A stretch of 64,000 bases of DNA, taken from assembly GCF_013155545.1 (NCBI RefSeq), contig NZ_JABJVV010000011.1:114885-178884 (forward strand). The letters are read 5' to 3'. Made by a program: the position numbers and the translations under genes. The DNA is from Caenimonas soli (GTDB lineage: Bacteria; Pseudomonadota; Gammaproteobacteria; Burkholderiales; Burkholderiaceae_C). Positions 23,420-32,431 of the stretch are shown here, in pieces (the stretch's first letter is position 1; each line of letters begins with the position of its first letter). The notes below the pieces were generated by a model. That model had not been told where the DNA came from. It made no database searches and saw only the letters and a program-made list of their open reading frames with translations.

Positions 23420-23628
23420 GCGGGGCTCTTGATTTCGGGCAGGCGCTCCAGCAGCGCCTCCACGCGCGAGCGGGCGGCCGACAGGCGGGACTTGAGGGAA
23501 TCGCGTTCGTTCGTGAGCATTTCGACCTGTTCGGCCAGCAGCGCATTGGTGCGTTGCAGTTCCTCGTAGCGTACGAGCAGGCGCTCTACGCGTTCCGCAA
23601 TCTGGTCGATTTGGGAGGCACTGGGCAT
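23416..23628 (-). CDS. ZapB-like small coiled-coil cell-division protein
   Basis: 70 residues, almost entirely one coiled coil (IDQIAERVERLLVRYEELQR, NALLAEQVEMLTNERDSLKS) with heptad hydrophobics. This matches the short coiled-coil proteins annotated as ZapB/TIGR02449 and encoded directly ahead of zapA in Betaproteobacteria. It probably acts with ZapA in Z-ring assembly. The stop overlaps the zapA start. A promoter candidate (TTGAAA and TACAAT, 15 nt apart, minus strand) lies just upstream. Confidence 0.8.
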   Translation of the reverse strand: MPSASQIDQIAERVERLLVRYEELQRTNALLAEQVEMLTNERDSLKSRLSAARSRVEALLERLPEIKSPA

Positions 23629-23638
23629 ATCTGGGCCA

Positions 23639-23665
23639 ATTGTATGGTTTTGTGACAGATTTCAA
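23639..23665 (-). promoter_or_regulatory. Candidate sigma70-type promoter of zapB-zapA
   Basis: On the minus strand TTGAAA (23665-23660) and TACAAT (23644-23639) are separated by 15 nt, slightly short of ideal. The start codon of the zapB-like gene is 11 nt past the -10, so a very short leader would result. Confidence 0.35.
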
Positions 23666-23683
23666 CCGTAAAATAAAGTCGTT

Positions 23684-23905
23684 GGTGCTCGCGGTGTGGT
23701 TCGCATGCCGCAGTTCAACGGGAAGCAGGAGGGAAGCCGGCAAACGGCGTACCTAACCTGCGCTGCCCCCGCAACGGTAAGCGGACGAATTTTCTCAAGA
23801 AATTCCGCCTCCATCACAAGAAGCCACTGGGCGCGTCTGAACAGCGCGCCTGGGAAGGCGATGGAAGTCGACCCGCCAGCCCGGATACCGGCCAACACGG
23901 TGGCT
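23684..23905 (+). ncRNA. Cobalamin riboswitch (adenosylcobalamin/B12 element)
   Basis: The 360-nt leader of btuB contains the conserved pieces of the B12 element in order: GGAAGC and GCCGG near 23721-23740, the core TGCCCCCGCAACGGTAAGC (23764-23782), CCACTGGGCGCG paired with GCGCGCCTGGGAAGGCG (23824-23860), and the B12-box-like GCCAGCCCGGATACCGGCC (23875-23893). Binding of adenosylcobalamin to such elements lowers expression of the downstream gene. The stretch 23906-23988 is the expression platform; no strong Shine-Dalgarno is visible directly before the btuB ATG and no T-run terminator is seen, so the switch mode is unclear. It probably controls the whole btu-cob operon. Confidence 0.9.
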
Positions 23906-23988
23906 GCACGCCCGAAAGAGCGCGCGGCCGTGACGCCCAATGTACTGGCGGGGAAGCCGGTACGGGTATTGAAACGTTTCCGTCAATC

Positions 23989-25917
23989 ATGAACGCTATC
24001 CGTATTTCTCGCGCAGCTGCGCTTCCGCTGGCGCTCGCCGCCGCATTCCCATCCTCTTTTGCCCAGACCCCGGCGCTCAAGGAAACCGTGGTCACCGCCA
24101 CGCGCTTTGCCGAGCCGGCGCAGTCATTGCCCCTGGGCGTGAGCGTGGTCACGGCCGAGGAGATCCAAGCCTCGGGCGCGACCACCATCAACGAAGCGCT
24201 GATGCGCATACTGGGTGTCGTGGGACGGCAGGATTTCTTCGGTGGCGGCGACTACAGCCTGGACCTGAGGGGCTTCGGTGTCACCGCCGATAACAACCAG
24301 GTCGTGATCGTGGACGGCCTGCGCTTCAGCGAAGCCGACCTGGGTGGCACACGGCTCGCGGGCATCCCCGTTGAATCCGTGGAGCGCATCGAGGTCTTGC
24401 GCGGCAGCGGCGCGGTGCTGTACGGAGAGGGCGCAACGGGCGGCGTGATCATCATCACCACCAAGGCCGGAGCCGGCAAGGACCGCCGCAACAGCGCCTC
24501 GGTCTATGCGGGCGCGGGCACCTACGGACTGCGCGACCTGCGCGCCAACGCCACGGTCGCCGGTGGTGGTTTCTCGTTGGATGTTTCAGGGCAAAAGCGC
24601 GACAGCGACAACCACCGCGACAACTTCCGCTCGGAAACCGACGCGGCCTCCGTGACCGGCCAGTGGTCCAACGACTGGCTGCGCGTGGGCGCACGTTTCG
24701 CGCGCGATTCGCTGGACACCGGCCTGCCTGGCGGGCTGACCGCGGCGCAGTACGCGGCTAATCCGCGCCAGACGACAACGCCTGACGACAAGGCAAGTAT
24801 TCGCAACGAGCGCGGCAGCGTTTTTGCCGAGGCGCAGCTGGGTAGCTGGCAACTGGCCGCGGATGCCGGTCGTCGCGACAAGAGCCTGCGGAGCATGAAC
24901 AGCAGTTTTCCGTTTGACTTCGACATCGATGCAACGAACTACTCGCTCCGTGCGCGCAACGAGGCGGGTATCGGCGGCGCCAAGAACGTGCTGGTGTTTG
25001 GGACCGACTACGCGCATTGGAGCCGCGAGGTGCTCGGCGCCTTCGGTTCCACCGCGGACCAGGTTTCGCGCGCGTGGTACGCGAAAGACGACGTGACGCT
25101 GGCGGGCGGCACGCGCCTGAGCGCGGGCCTGCGCACCGAGCGCATCGCCAAGAGCAACAGCAGCGCCCTGGCGCCGCTTGCCGACCGCATGAAGGCGTGG
25201 GAGCTCGGCGCGAGCCAGCCCGTCGGCGCCGGCGTGACGGTCTACGGCCGGGCAGGGCGCAGCTTCCGGCTGGCCAATGTCGATGAGTTCGGCTTTACCG
25301 CGCCTGGCGTGGCCCTCGAGCCCCAGACCTCGCGTGACGTGGAGCTGGGCGCGCGCTGGGCGTACACCGGGGGGAAGCTGGAAGCGCGCCTGTACCGTAG
25401 CCTGCTCGAGAATGAGATCGGCTTCGACCCCAACGCGCCGGGGCCATTCGGTCCGGGCGCCAACACGAATTTCGATCCGACCCGCCGCCAGGGCCTGGAG
25501 CTGGATGCCGCCCACGCGCTCACGCGGGAGCTGGGCCTGCGTATCAATGCCAGCGTGCGTCAGGCGACGTTCCGATCCGGCCCCTATGCCGGCCGCGACT
25601 TGCCCCTGGTGCCGGGCAAGACCCTTTCGGTTCGAGCCGACTGGACTCCGGGCGCGGGGCACCGCGTCACGGGCGGCGTGAACTGGGTATCCTCGCAGCA
25701 TCCGGACTTCGACAACGCTTGCACCGTGCCGGCTTACACCACCGCCGACGTACGCTATGCCTATCAGTGGCAGCAATTGGAGCTGTCTCTGGGGGTCAGC
25801 AATCTCTTCGATAAGAAGTACTACACCCAAGCCTTCCGCTGCACCGGCGGCGTTACCGCGTCCATCTTCCCCGAGGCCGGGCGGGCGGTCACCGCCGCGG
25901 TGCGGGTGCGCTTCTAG
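23989..25917 (+). CDS. btuB: TonB-dependent outer-membrane receptor, BtuB-like cobalamin transporter
   Basis: 642 residues. Signal peptide to about residue 25 (ALAAAFPSSFAQ), then a TonB-box-like start (LKETVVTATRFAEPAQSLPL), the plug domain (TINEALMRILGVVGRQDFFG, RIEVLRGSGAVLYGEGATGG) and a 22-strand barrel ending in the aromatic residue typical of outer-membrane proteins (VTAAVRVRF). Function, cobalamin or corrinoid uptake energised by TonB, is assigned from the upstream B12 riboswitch and the following btu/cob genes. The next gene begins 9 nt after the stop. Confidence 0.92.
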   Translation: MNAIRISRAAALPLALAAAFPSSFAQTPALKETVVTATRFAEPAQSLPLGVSVVTAEEIQASGATTINEALMRILGVVGRQDFFGGGDYSLDLRGFGVTADNNQVVIVDGLRFSEADLGGTRLAGIPVESVERIEVLRGSGAVLYGEGATGGVIIITTKAGAGKDRRNSASVYAGAGTYGLRDLRANATVAGGGFSLDVSGQKRDSDNHRDNFRSETDAASVTGQWSNDWLRVGARFARDSLDTGLPGGLTAAQYAANPRQTTTPDDKASIRNERGSVFAEAQLGSWQLAADAGRRDKSLRSMNSSFPFDFDIDATNYSLRARNEAGIGGAKNVLVFGTDYAHWSREVLGAFGSTADQVSRAWYAKDDVTLAGGTRLSAGLRTERIAKSNSSALAPLADRMKAWELGASQPVGAGVTVYGRAGRSFRLANVDEFGFTAPGVALEPQTSRDVELGARWAYTGGKLEARLYRSLLENEIGFDPNAPGPFGPGANTNFDPTRRQGLELDAAHALTRELGLRINASVRQATFRSGPYAGRDLPLVPGKTLSVRADWTPGAGHRVTGGVNWVSSQHPDFDNACTVPAYTTADVRYAYQWQQLELSLGVSNLFDKKYYTQAFRCTGGVTASIFPEAGRAVTAAVRVRF

Positions 25918-25925
25918 GAGATCTT

Positions 25926-26741
25926 GTGCTGCAGTCCGTGTCTACCCTTGGTCCCCAACGCATCGTCTGCCTGACTGAGGAGACAACGGAATGGCTGTAC
26001 CTGCTCGGGCAGGAGGCGCGGATCGTGGGCATCTCGGGCTACACGGTGCGGCCGCGCCGTGCGCGCGAGGAGAAGCCCAAGGTCAGCGCCTTTCTCTCGG
26101 CCAAGATCGACAAGATCCTGGACCTGCGGCCCGACTGCGTATTCGGCTTCTCGGACCTGCAGGCCGACATCGCGGCCGAACTCATCCGCAAGGGCGTGCA
26201 GGTGACGGTGTTCAACCAGCGCAGCGTGGAGGAGATCTTCTCCATGCTGTGCCAGGTGGCTGCCATCGTCGGGCAGGTGGAGCGGGGGCTGGAGCTGCTT
26301 GAACAGATGCGAACACGCTTGCTGGCCATCGAGCAGGCGGCGCGGGCCTTGCCGCGCCGCCCCAAGGTGTTCTTCGAGGAGTGGGACGAGCCTCACATCA
26401 GCAGCATCCGCTGGGTGTCCGAGCTGGTGGGCATCGCCGGCGGCGACGACTGCTTTCCCGAATTGGCGGTGCAGTCGCTGGGCAAGGACCGCATCATCGG
26501 CGACGGCGCCGAGATCGTGCGGCGCAATCCCGACATCATCATCGGCTCGTGGTGCGGCAAGAAATTCCGCCCCGAGAAGGTGGCGGCGCGGCCTGGCTGG
26601 CAAGGCGTGAACGCGGTGAAGAACGGGCAGCTGTTCGAGATCAAGTCCGCCGACATCCTGCAGCCCGGCCCGGCAGCACTTACCGACGGTGTGGAGCAAC
26701 TGCATCGCATCATGTTGAATTGGAGCAAGGCCCATGGCTGA
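25926..26741 (+). CDS. Cobalamin-binding BtuF-like protein without a signal peptide
   Basis: 271 residues with the helical-backbone binding-protein fold of the BtuF/FhuD family: RIVCLTEETTEWLYLLGQEA, VGISGYTVRPRRAREEKPKV, ILDLRPDCVFGFSDLQADIA and VFFEEWDEPHISSIRWVSEL. It begins with a GTG preceded by AGGAG and has no hydrophobic signal sequence, while a second BtuF with a clear signal is encoded two genes later. It may therefore act in the cytoplasm, for example as a corrinoid carrier between the transporter and CobU/CobO. That role is inference. It overlaps cobU by 8 nt. Confidence 0.8.
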   Translation: MLQSVSTLGPQRIVCLTEETTEWLYLLGQEARIVGISGYTVRPRRAREEKPKVSAFLSAKIDKILDLRPDCVFGFSDLQADIAAELIRKGVQVTVFNQRSVEEIFSMLCQVAAIVGQVERGLELLEQMRTRLLAIEQAARALPRRPKVFFEEWDEPHISSIRWVSELVGIAGGDDCFPELAVQSLGKDRIIGDGAEIVRRNPDIIIGSWCGKKFRPEKVAARPGWQGVNAVKNGQLFEIKSADILQPGPAALTDGVEQLHRIMLNWSKAHG

Positions 26742-27306
26742 ACTGCGGATCGCACGCAGCGAGTTGATCCTGGGCGGCCAGAAGAGCGGCAAGACGATGC
26801 GCGCCGAAAACCTGGCCGCCGCCTGGCTCGACCAATCGCCGCAGCATCGTGCGGTGTACATAGCGACCGCGCAAGCCTGGGACGAGGAAATGCGCGAGCG
26901 CATCGCCCGCCACCAGCGCCAGCGCGCCGAACGGGTGCCGCGCATGACCACCGTGGAAGAGCCGGTGGAGCTCGCACATGCGATCGGCCAGCACAGCCGC
27001 GCCGACACATTGATCGTGGTGGACTGCCTCACCCTGTGGCTCACGGCGCGGCTGATGCCGGCGGTGGGAAAGGGGGAGGGAACAAAAAATGAGGAGGGCG
27101 CGTCTATCGCCGGCGCCTTGCGCGCCTGCGCCGGCCCCATCGTCCTCATCAGCAACGAGATCGGACTGGGCGTCATCCCGATGGGAAAGGACGTGCGCAC
27201 TTTCGTCGATGCGCTGGGTGGCCTGAACCAGCAAGCCGCCGCGGCCTGCGAACGCGTCACGCTGATGTCGGCAGGTTTGCCGCTCACGCTTAAGGGGTCC
27301 TCGTGA
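26734..27306 (+). CDS. cobU: Adenosylcobinamide kinase / adenosylcobinamide-phosphate guanylyltransferase (CobU/CobP)
   Basis: 190 residues. P-loop LILGGQKSGKTMRAE, the VYIATAQAWDEEMRERIARH segment with the guanylylated-His region, VVDCLTLWLT (Walker B) and VLISNEIGLGVIPMGKDVRT are all diagnostic. It phosphorylates adenosylcobinamide with GTP or ATP and then attaches GMP, ahead of CobS. A purine-only stretch around 27065-27098 encodes a short Gly/Lys/Glu linker (GKGEGTKNEEG) where homologues carry a helix. It overlaps its neighbours on both sides (8 and 4 nt), so translation is coupled. Confidence 0.92.
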   Translation: MAELRIARSELILGGQKSGKTMRAENLAAAWLDQSPQHRAVYIATAQAWDEEMRERIARHQRQRAERVPRMTTVEEPVELAHAIGQHSRADTLIVVDCLTLWLTARLMPAVGKGEGTKNEEGASIAGALRACAGPIVLISNEIGLGVIPMGKDVRTFVDALGGLNQQAAAACERVTLMSAGLPLTLKGSS

Positions 27307-28166
27307 AGCGGTGGCTGTGGATCTTGCTGTGGGCCCTGGCGCTGCAAGCCCAGGCCCTGCAGGTGACTGACGACCGAGGGGTTTCCGTCGAGTTGGCTCA
27401 GCCCCCGCAACGCATCGTGAGCCTCTTGCCCTCGCTGACGGAGATGGTGTGTGAGCTGGGCGCCTGCGACCGGCTGGTCGGCGTGGACAACTATTCGAAC
27501 TGGCCGGCCGCCGCGCAGAAGCTCACCCGCGTGGGCGGGCTCGAAGACGCCAACATCGAGATCATCGTATCGCTCCGGCCCGACGTCGTGCTGCTGTCGG
27601 TTTCGTCGCGCGCGATGGCGCGTCTCGAGAGCTTGGGCGTGAAAGTGGTCGCGCTGGAGCCCAAGACACTGGCGGACGTGCAGCGGGTGTTGGGCAAAGT
27701 GGGGCAGGTCTTGCACGTGCCCGGCGCGCCAGCCTTGTGGGAGCGCATCGATAACGGAGTGAATCTTGCTGCGCAGAGCCTGCCAGCGGCCTTGCGCGGC
27801 ACGACGGTGTACTTCGAGGTGAATAGCGGCCCCTACGCAGCGAGCGAATCGTCCTTCATCGGCGAAATGCTGGCGCGCATCGGCGTGGCCAACGTGGTGC
27901 CCGGCAAGCTGGGTCCGTTCCCCAAGCTCAACCCCGAGTTCGTGGTGCGCGCCGATCCGCAGGTCATCATGATCTCGGACCGCCACGCCCAGGCCCTGAA
28001 GGACCGCCCGGGATGGGGCCGCGTCCGCGCGATCCGCGACGGCCGCGTGTGCATGTTCACGCCGGCGCAAGGCGACGTGCTCGTGCGGCCGGGTCCGCGC
28101 ATGGCCGAGGCCGCGCAGCTGATGGTGCAGTGCCTGCAAGGACCGCTCAAGGGCAGGGCACGGTGA
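27303..28166 (+). CDS. btuF: Periplasmic cobalamin-binding protein of the ABC importer
   Basis: 287 residues. Signal peptide (KRWLWILLWALALQAQA), then the BtuF fold: RIVSLLPSLTEMVCELGACD, VGVDNYSNWPAAAQKLTRVG, ANIEIIVSLRPDVVLLSVSS and FKLNPEFVV-like (FPKLNPEFVVRADPQVIMI). It takes corrinoids delivered through BtuB and hands them to BtuCD. The stop overlaps the GTG start of btuC. It differs from the signal-less homologue two genes upstream, so the operon encodes two distinct binding proteins. Confidence 0.92.
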   Translation: MKRWLWILLWALALQAQALQVTDDRGVSVELAQPPQRIVSLLPSLTEMVCELGACDRLVGVDNYSNWPAAAQKLTRVGGLEDANIEIIVSLRPDVVLLSVSSRAMARLESLGVKVVALEPKTLADVQRVLGKVGQVLHVPGAPALWERIDNGVNLAAQSLPAALRGTTVYFEVNSGPYAASESSFIGEMLARIGVANVVPGKLGPFPKLNPEFVVRADPQVIMISDRHAQALKDRPGWGRVRAIRDGRVCMFTPAQGDVLVRPGPRMAEAAQLMVQCLQGPLKGRAR

Positions 28167-29158
28167 GCACCATCCGCTACCGGGCGCCCGCGCCGCTGGG
28201 CCTGCTGTTGCTGGCGGCGACCGCCGTTCTCTGCATCGGCGGGGTGGCCGTGGGCAGCCTGGGCTGGGAACCACTGTGGGAGCGGGCGGGCGATGCATCG
28301 TTCGCCATCCTTTGGGACATCCGCTTGCCGCGGACCCTCGGCGCCTGGCTGGCAGGCGCCTTGCTCGGCCTGGCGGGCGCCGTGGCGCAGGGCCTGTTCC
28401 GCAATCCGCTGGCCGACCCCTATCTGCTGGGCAGCGCCACCGGCGCAGCGCTCGGCGTCGCGGTGCTGCTGGTCGCCATCGGCATCTCGCCCGTGGCCGC
28501 TTCCGGCTGGGCCGCCCACCTGGGGCTGACGGGTGCGGGCTTTGCGGGCGCGGTCGTCGCGGTGCTCGTCACGCTCGGCTTGGCCAAAGGCGTGCAGCAC
28601 ACCTTGCGGCTGCTGCTGGCCGGCGTGATCGTCAGCATGGTGTTCGGCGCTTTCTCGGCGCTGGTGATGTTCTGGGTGCCCGACATCATGCGGTCGATGC
28701 AGGCATTTTTGCTGGGCACGACCGGTTTCCTGGGCTGGGTCAGCGTGGTTCTGCTCGGTTTGGTATTCGGCCTGAGCTTGGTGGCATCGATCGCCTTCAG
28801 CCGAGCGCTGGATGCGCTGTCGCTGGGCGAAACCACGGCCATGAGCCTGGGTGTGCCACTGGTGCGGGTGCGGGTGGTCATGGTCAGCGTCATGGCGCTC
28901 GCGACTGGCGCCGCCGTGGCCCAGGTCGGGCTGATCGCTTTCATCGGCTTGGTGGCGCCGCATCTGGTGCGCGCCGCCGTCAAGCCCACCCACCGCTGGC
29001 TGCTGCCGCTGGCCGCACTGACCGGCGGCGTGCTGCTGCTGGCCGCGGACGTGCTGGCGCGCTGGCTGCTGGCGCCGCAGGAGCTGCCGGTGGGCGTGCT
29101 CACTGCGGTGCTGGGCGGCGGCTATCTGCTCTGGCTGATGCACCGGAGGCCGCTGTGA
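28163..29158 (+). CDS. btuC: FecCD/BtuC family ABC transporter permease
   Basis: 331 residues starting at a GTG that overlaps the btuF stop. About ten hydrophobic helices, with family signatures RLPRTLGAWLAGALLGLAGA, GLFRNPLADPYLLGSATGA (the BtuC/FecCD NPLA motif) and GLIAFIGLVAPHLVRAAV with the cytoplasmic coupling helix. It forms the homodimeric channel for cobalamin import. It ends in an overlap with the GTG start of btuD. Confidence 0.92.
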   Translation: MSTIRYRAPAPLGLLLLAATAVLCIGGVAVGSLGWEPLWERAGDASFAILWDIRLPRTLGAWLAGALLGLAGAVAQGLFRNPLADPYLLGSATGAALGVAVLLVAIGISPVAASGWAAHLGLTGAGFAGAVVAVLVTLGLAKGVQHTLRLLLAGVIVSMVFGAFSALVMFWVPDIMRSMQAFLLGTTGFLGWVSVVLLGLVFGLSLVASIAFSRALDALSLGETTAMSLGVPLVRVRVVMVSVMALATGAAVAQVGLIAFIGLVAPHLVRAAVKPTHRWLLPLAALTGGVLLLAADVLARWLLAPQELPVGVLTAVLGGGYLLWLMHRRPL

Positions 29159-29919
29159 GCGCCGCCGCGGCCCTGGCAAAAGGCCTGAGCGTCACGCTCG
29201 GGCGCAACGAGGTCCTGCACGGCGTCGACCTGGCCGTGCCCAGCGGCCGCTGGACCGCCATCGTCGGTCCCAACGGCGCTGGCAAGACAACCTTGCTGCG
29301 GGCGGTGGCGCAGCTGGTGCCTTATCGCGGCCGGGTGTCATTGCTGGGCCGCGACGCGCCGGCCTGGAGCCACCGCGAGCGGGCGCAACAGATCGCCTGG
29401 CTGGGCCAGAACGAAACGGGCGCCGAAGACCTGCTGGCGCGCGACGTCGTGATGCTGGGCCGCTTGCCCCACCAGGCCTGGCTGGGAGCGCCCAACGCAC
29501 AAGACCAGACGGCGGTGGAGGGCGCGATGCGACAGACGCAATCCTGGGACTGGCGCGACCGCCCGCTGGGCAACCTGTCCGGCGGCGAGCGCCAGCGTGT
29601 GCTGCTGGCGCGCGCGTTGGCGGTGGGCGCGCCGCTGTTGCTGATGGACGAGCCGCTGGCCAACCTCGATCCGCCGCACCAAGCCGACTGGCTGCGCATC
29701 GTGCGCGAGCATGTAGAGGCGGGCGGCACCGCAGTGAGCGTGCTGCACGAGATCACCATGGCGCTGCACGCCGACGAAATGGTCGTGATGGACGCCGGCC
29801 GCGTCGTCCATCAGGGAGCCTGCGGTGACGTTGCGACGCACCGTGCGTTGGAAGAAGTGTTCGGCCGGCGCCTCGTCGTGCACTCGCTGGCCGGGCAATG
29901 GGTCGCGCTGCCGAACTGA
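29155..29919 (+). CDS. btuD: Cobalamin ABC transporter ATP-binding protein
   Basis: 254 residues. Walker [13 protein letters not shown]-loop region [23 protein letters not shown] signature [15 protein letters not shown], Walker [13 protein letters not shown] and the switch His in [18 protein letters not shown] start overlapping the btuC stop by 4 nt. It powers BtuC. The N-terminal ten residues ([10 protein letters not shown]) replace the longer first strand found in some homologues. Confidence 0.92.
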   Translation: MSAAAALAKGLSVTLGRNEVLHGVDLAVPSGRWTAIVGPNGAGKTTLLRAVAQLVPYRGRVSLLGRDAPAWSHRERAQQIAWLGQNETGAEDLLARDVVMLGRLPHQAWLGAPNAQDQTAVEGAMRQTQSWDWRDRPLGNLSGGERQRVLLARALAVGAPLLLMDEPLANLDPPHQADWLRIVREHVEAGGTAVSVLHEITMALHADEMVVMDAGRVVHQGACGDVATHRALEEVFGRRLVVHSLAGQWVALPN

Positions 29920-29935
29920 CAGGAATACCACGCAA

Positions 29936-30505
29936 ATGAATATCGAAACTCCTCCGTCCACCAAGCCTTACGAGAAGCCGGAAGGCGAGCGGCGCGGCCT
30001 GGTGATCGTGAACACCGGCGACGGCAAGGGCAAGAGCACGGCGGGCTTCGGGCTGGCCCTGCGCGCGCACGGGCGCGGCAAGGCCGTGAAGATCTACCAG
30101 TTCATGAAGGTGCCCACGGCGCGGTTCGGCGAACATCGCATGTTCGAGCAGATCGGCATCCCGATCGAGGGCCTGGGAGACGGCTTCAGCTGGAAGAGCC
30201 AGGACCTGGAACACTCGGCCCAGCTGGCTCGGGAGGGCTGGGAGAAGGCCAAGCAATCCATCCTGGGCGGAGAGCTGTTCCTCGTGGTGCTCGACGAGCT
30301 CACCTATCCCCTGATCTACGGCTGGTTGCCGCTGGAGGATGTGCTGCAAACCTTGCGCGCCCGGCCCAAGGACGTGCACGTGGTCATCACCGGCCGGCGC
30401 TGCCCGCCCGAGATCATCGAGTTGGCCGATACGGTAACCGAAATGACCAAGATCAAGCACGCCTTCAATGCCGGCGTGCCCGCGCAGCGCGGAATCGAGG
30501 ACTGA
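29936..30505 (+). CDS. cobO: Cob(I)yrinic acid a,c-diamide adenosyltransferase (CobO/BtuR type)
   Basis: 189 residues. The P-loop is [20 protein letters not shown] and the later motifs [20 protein letters not shown] and [20 protein letters not shown] are characteristic of the CobA/CobO/BtuR family, which adds the 5'-deoxyadenosyl group of ATP to Co(I) corrinoids. The Pro/Glu/Lys-rich N-terminus ([20 protein letters not shown]) is the flexible lid. AGGAA lies about 10 nt before the ATG. Second enzyme needed for salvage of incomplete corrinoids. Confidence 0.93.
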   Translation: MNIETPPSTKPYEKPEGERRGLVIVNTGDGKGKSTAGFGLALRAHGRGKAVKIYQFMKVPTARFGEHRMFEQIGIPIEGLGDGFSWKSQDLEHSAQLAREGWEKAKQSILGGELFLVVLDELTYPLIYGWLPLEDVLQTLRARPKDVHVVITGRRCPPEIIELADTVTEMTKIKHAFNAGVPAQRGIED

Positions 30506-30509
30506 ACAT

Positions 30510-31469
30510 ATGGCCCTCGCGCCCTGGACCGCAGTTATCGCCGTGCTGTTCGCCTTCTGGCTGGACCGCGCGTTCGGCGAGCCGCCGGTCCGCTGGCATC
30601 CGGTGGTGTGGATGGGCAAGTACCTGGGCTGGTTCGGCGGGCGCGTCGCTCCGCGCGAGGTGCTGGCTGCCGCCGACTGGCGCGCCTTCTCGGCGGGCGC
30701 GCTGGCCTGGTACGGTGGCGCGATGCTGGCCGGCCTCGCCGCATTTCTCTTGCAGTCTTCTCTCCTGCCCCTGGGGCAGGTCGTGGCGGGGCTGCTGCTG
30801 GGCGTGCTGCTGAAGCCCCTGTTTTCCTGGCGCATGTTGCATAGCGAGGTGACGGCGGTGGAGACCGAGCTCGGGCGTTCGCTTCACGCCGGGCGGCGCC
30901 AGCTGGGCCGGCTGGTCAGCCGGGACGTCGTGCGCCTCACCGATGAGGAGGTGCGCGAGAGCGCCATCGAATCGCTGGCCGAAAACCTCAACGACTCCGT
31001 GGTGGCCCCGATGTTCTGGTTCGTCGTGGCCGGCCTGCCCGGCGCCGTGGTCTATCGCTTCGCCAACACGGCCGACGCCATGTGGGGCTACCGCCATATG
31101 CGGGCCGGGCTGTACTGGGAATGGGCGGGCAAATGGGCGGCGCGGGCCGACGATGTGCTGTCGTGGGTGCCGGCCCGGATCACCGCTTTGCTATTGGCCG
31201 TGTCGGCCGGCGGCCTGCCGCTGCGCCAGCTGCGGCGGGAGGCGGCGCGCACGCCGTCTCCCAACAGCGGATGGCCCATGGCTGCGATGGCGCTGGCCCT
31301 CGGCGTGCGGCTGCGAAAGCCCGGCGGCTACTCGCTGCACGGAGTAGGCGCGCAGGCGCAGGCCGGTGACACCGGGCGCGCCGTCGAACTCGCCAAGCGC
31401 AGCATCGCTTTGCTGCTGCTGATCGCCTCCGTGGCCGTCTTCGCGATCGCGCAGGAGTGGCCATGGTGA
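30510..31469 (+). CDS. cobD: Adenosylcobinamide-phosphate synthase (CbiB/CobD)
   Basis: 319 residues, membrane protein with four to five hydrophobic helices. Signatures: FWLDRAFGEPPVRWHPVVWM at the N-terminus, TDEEVRESAIESLAENLNDS, VVAPMFWFVVAGLPGAVVYR and ANTADAMWGYRH. It joins aminopropanol (phosphate) to adenosylcobyric acid. It follows cobO after 4 nt and overlaps the next gene by 7 nt or more. The symbol used is the aerobic-pathway one; cbiB is the synonym. Confidence 0.92.
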   Translation: MALAPWTAVIAVLFAFWLDRAFGEPPVRWHPVVWMGKYLGWFGGRVAPREVLAAADWRAFSAGALAWYGGAMLAGLAAFLLQSSLLPLGQVVAGLLLGVLLKPLFSWRMLHSEVTAVETELGRSLHAGRRQLGRLVSRDVVRLTDEEVRESAIESLAENLNDSVVAPMFWFVVAGLPGAVVYRFANTADAMWGYRHMRAGLYWEWAGKWAARADDVLSWVPARITALLLAVSAGGLPLRQLRREAARTPSPNSGWPMAAMALALGVRLRKPGGYSLHGVGAQAQAGDTGRAVELAKRSIALLLLIASVAVFAIAQEWPW

Positions 31470-32431
31470 TGCAAGCCGCTCACGGCGGGCCGGACTACCT
31501 CGGGATCCCGCTGCACGACTTCTCCAGCAACGGCAACGCTTGCGGCCCTTGCCCTGCGGCGCTGCTTGCCGTGCAGGATGCGGACCCGACGCGCTATCCC
31601 GATCCCGCCTACACGGAACTGCGGGCCGGTCTCGCGGCCTTCCACCGAGTGGCGGTGCAGCGCGTCGTGCTGGCTGCCAGCGGCAGCGAATTCATCATGA
31701 GGATGACCTCGTGGGTGCGAGGGCAGGGCGGCCGCAGCGTCTGGGTGCCTTCGCCAGGCTATGGCGACTACGCACAGGCGGCGCTTGCGCACGGGCTGGA
31801 GCTGGCCCGTGCGTCCGATGGCGCGGACCTGGCCTGGGACTGCGATCCTTCCAGCCCGCTGGGTCAGGCTGACCGCGGTCTGGCGCGGCTGCGGGCTGCC
31901 ACGGTGGTGTTGGACCGGGCCTATGAGCCGCTGCGTCTGTCCGGCTCGCCCGCGACGGGTGAAGAGTTGTTGCTCTCGCGGTGTTGGCAGCTCTGGACGC
32001 CCAACAAGGCACTCGGCCTCACCGGCGTGCGGGCTGCCTACGCGATCGCACCGCTCGGCGGCCACGAGGCTGCCAGGCAGCTGGAGGCCCTGGCGCCTTC
32101 CTGGCCCATCGGCTCGCATGGCGTCGCCATGCTGCTGGCCTGGTGCGAGCCCGCGGTGCAGGAGTGGCTGTCGCAGAGCCTGCGCACGCTGCGCGATTGG
32201 AAACGGCGCCAAGTGGCCCTGTGCGAATCCCTGGGTTGGGAATGCCTGCCGAGCGACACGAATTTCTTTTTGGCCCGCAACTTCCGGCCCGGGTCGCTCG
32301 AGCAGCTGCGAGCGCGCGACATCAAGTTGCGCGATTGCGCTTCATTCGGGTTGCCGGACCACGCACGCTTGAGCGTGCAGCCACCGGCGGTGCAGGACGC
32401 CCTCGAGAAGGCGTGGAAGTCACTGGCATGA
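31463..32431 (+). CDS. cobC: L-threonine-O-3-phosphate decarboxylase-like PLP enzyme (CobC/CobD-type)
   Basis: 322 residues (a GTG two codons upstream at 31457 is an alternative). Class II aminotransferase fold, with FSSNGNACGPCPAALLAVQD and ASGSEFIMRMTSWV for phosphate binding, and the PLP lysine in LWTPNKALGLTGVRAAYA. In the cobalamin context this enzyme makes (R)-1-amino-2-propanol phosphate for CbiB. It is somewhat shorter than Salmonella CobD (364 aa) and lacks its C-terminal extension, as in proteobacterial CobC. It overlaps the cobQ start by 4 nt. Confidence 0.87.
   Translation: MVMQAAHGGPDYLGIPLHDFSSNGNACGPCPAALLAVQDADPTRYPDPAYTELRAGLAAFHRVAVQRVVLAASGSEFIMRMTSWVRGQGGRSVWVPSPGYGDYAQAALAHGLELARASDGADLAWDCDPSSPLGQADRGLARLRAATVVLDRAYEPLRLSGSPATGEELLLSRCWQLWTPNKALGLTGVRAAYAIAPLGGHEAARQLEALAPSWPIGSHGVAMLLAWCEPAVQEWLSQSLRTLRDWKRRQVALCESLGWECLPSDTNFFLARNFRPGSLEQLRARDIKLRDCASFGLPDHARLSVQPPAVQDALEKAWKSLA

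Noticed and set aside
25914..28298. 794-codon minus-strand open frame across the btuF-like, cobU and btuF genes
   Set aside because: It covers three clear B12 genes and has no start signal; long antisense frames are common at this GC content.
28276..29919. Very long plus-strand frame that appears to fuse a novel N-terminus to BtuD
   Set aside because: The first 293 codons are an out-of-frame reading of btuC; btuD begins at the GTG at 29155 that overlaps the btuC stop.
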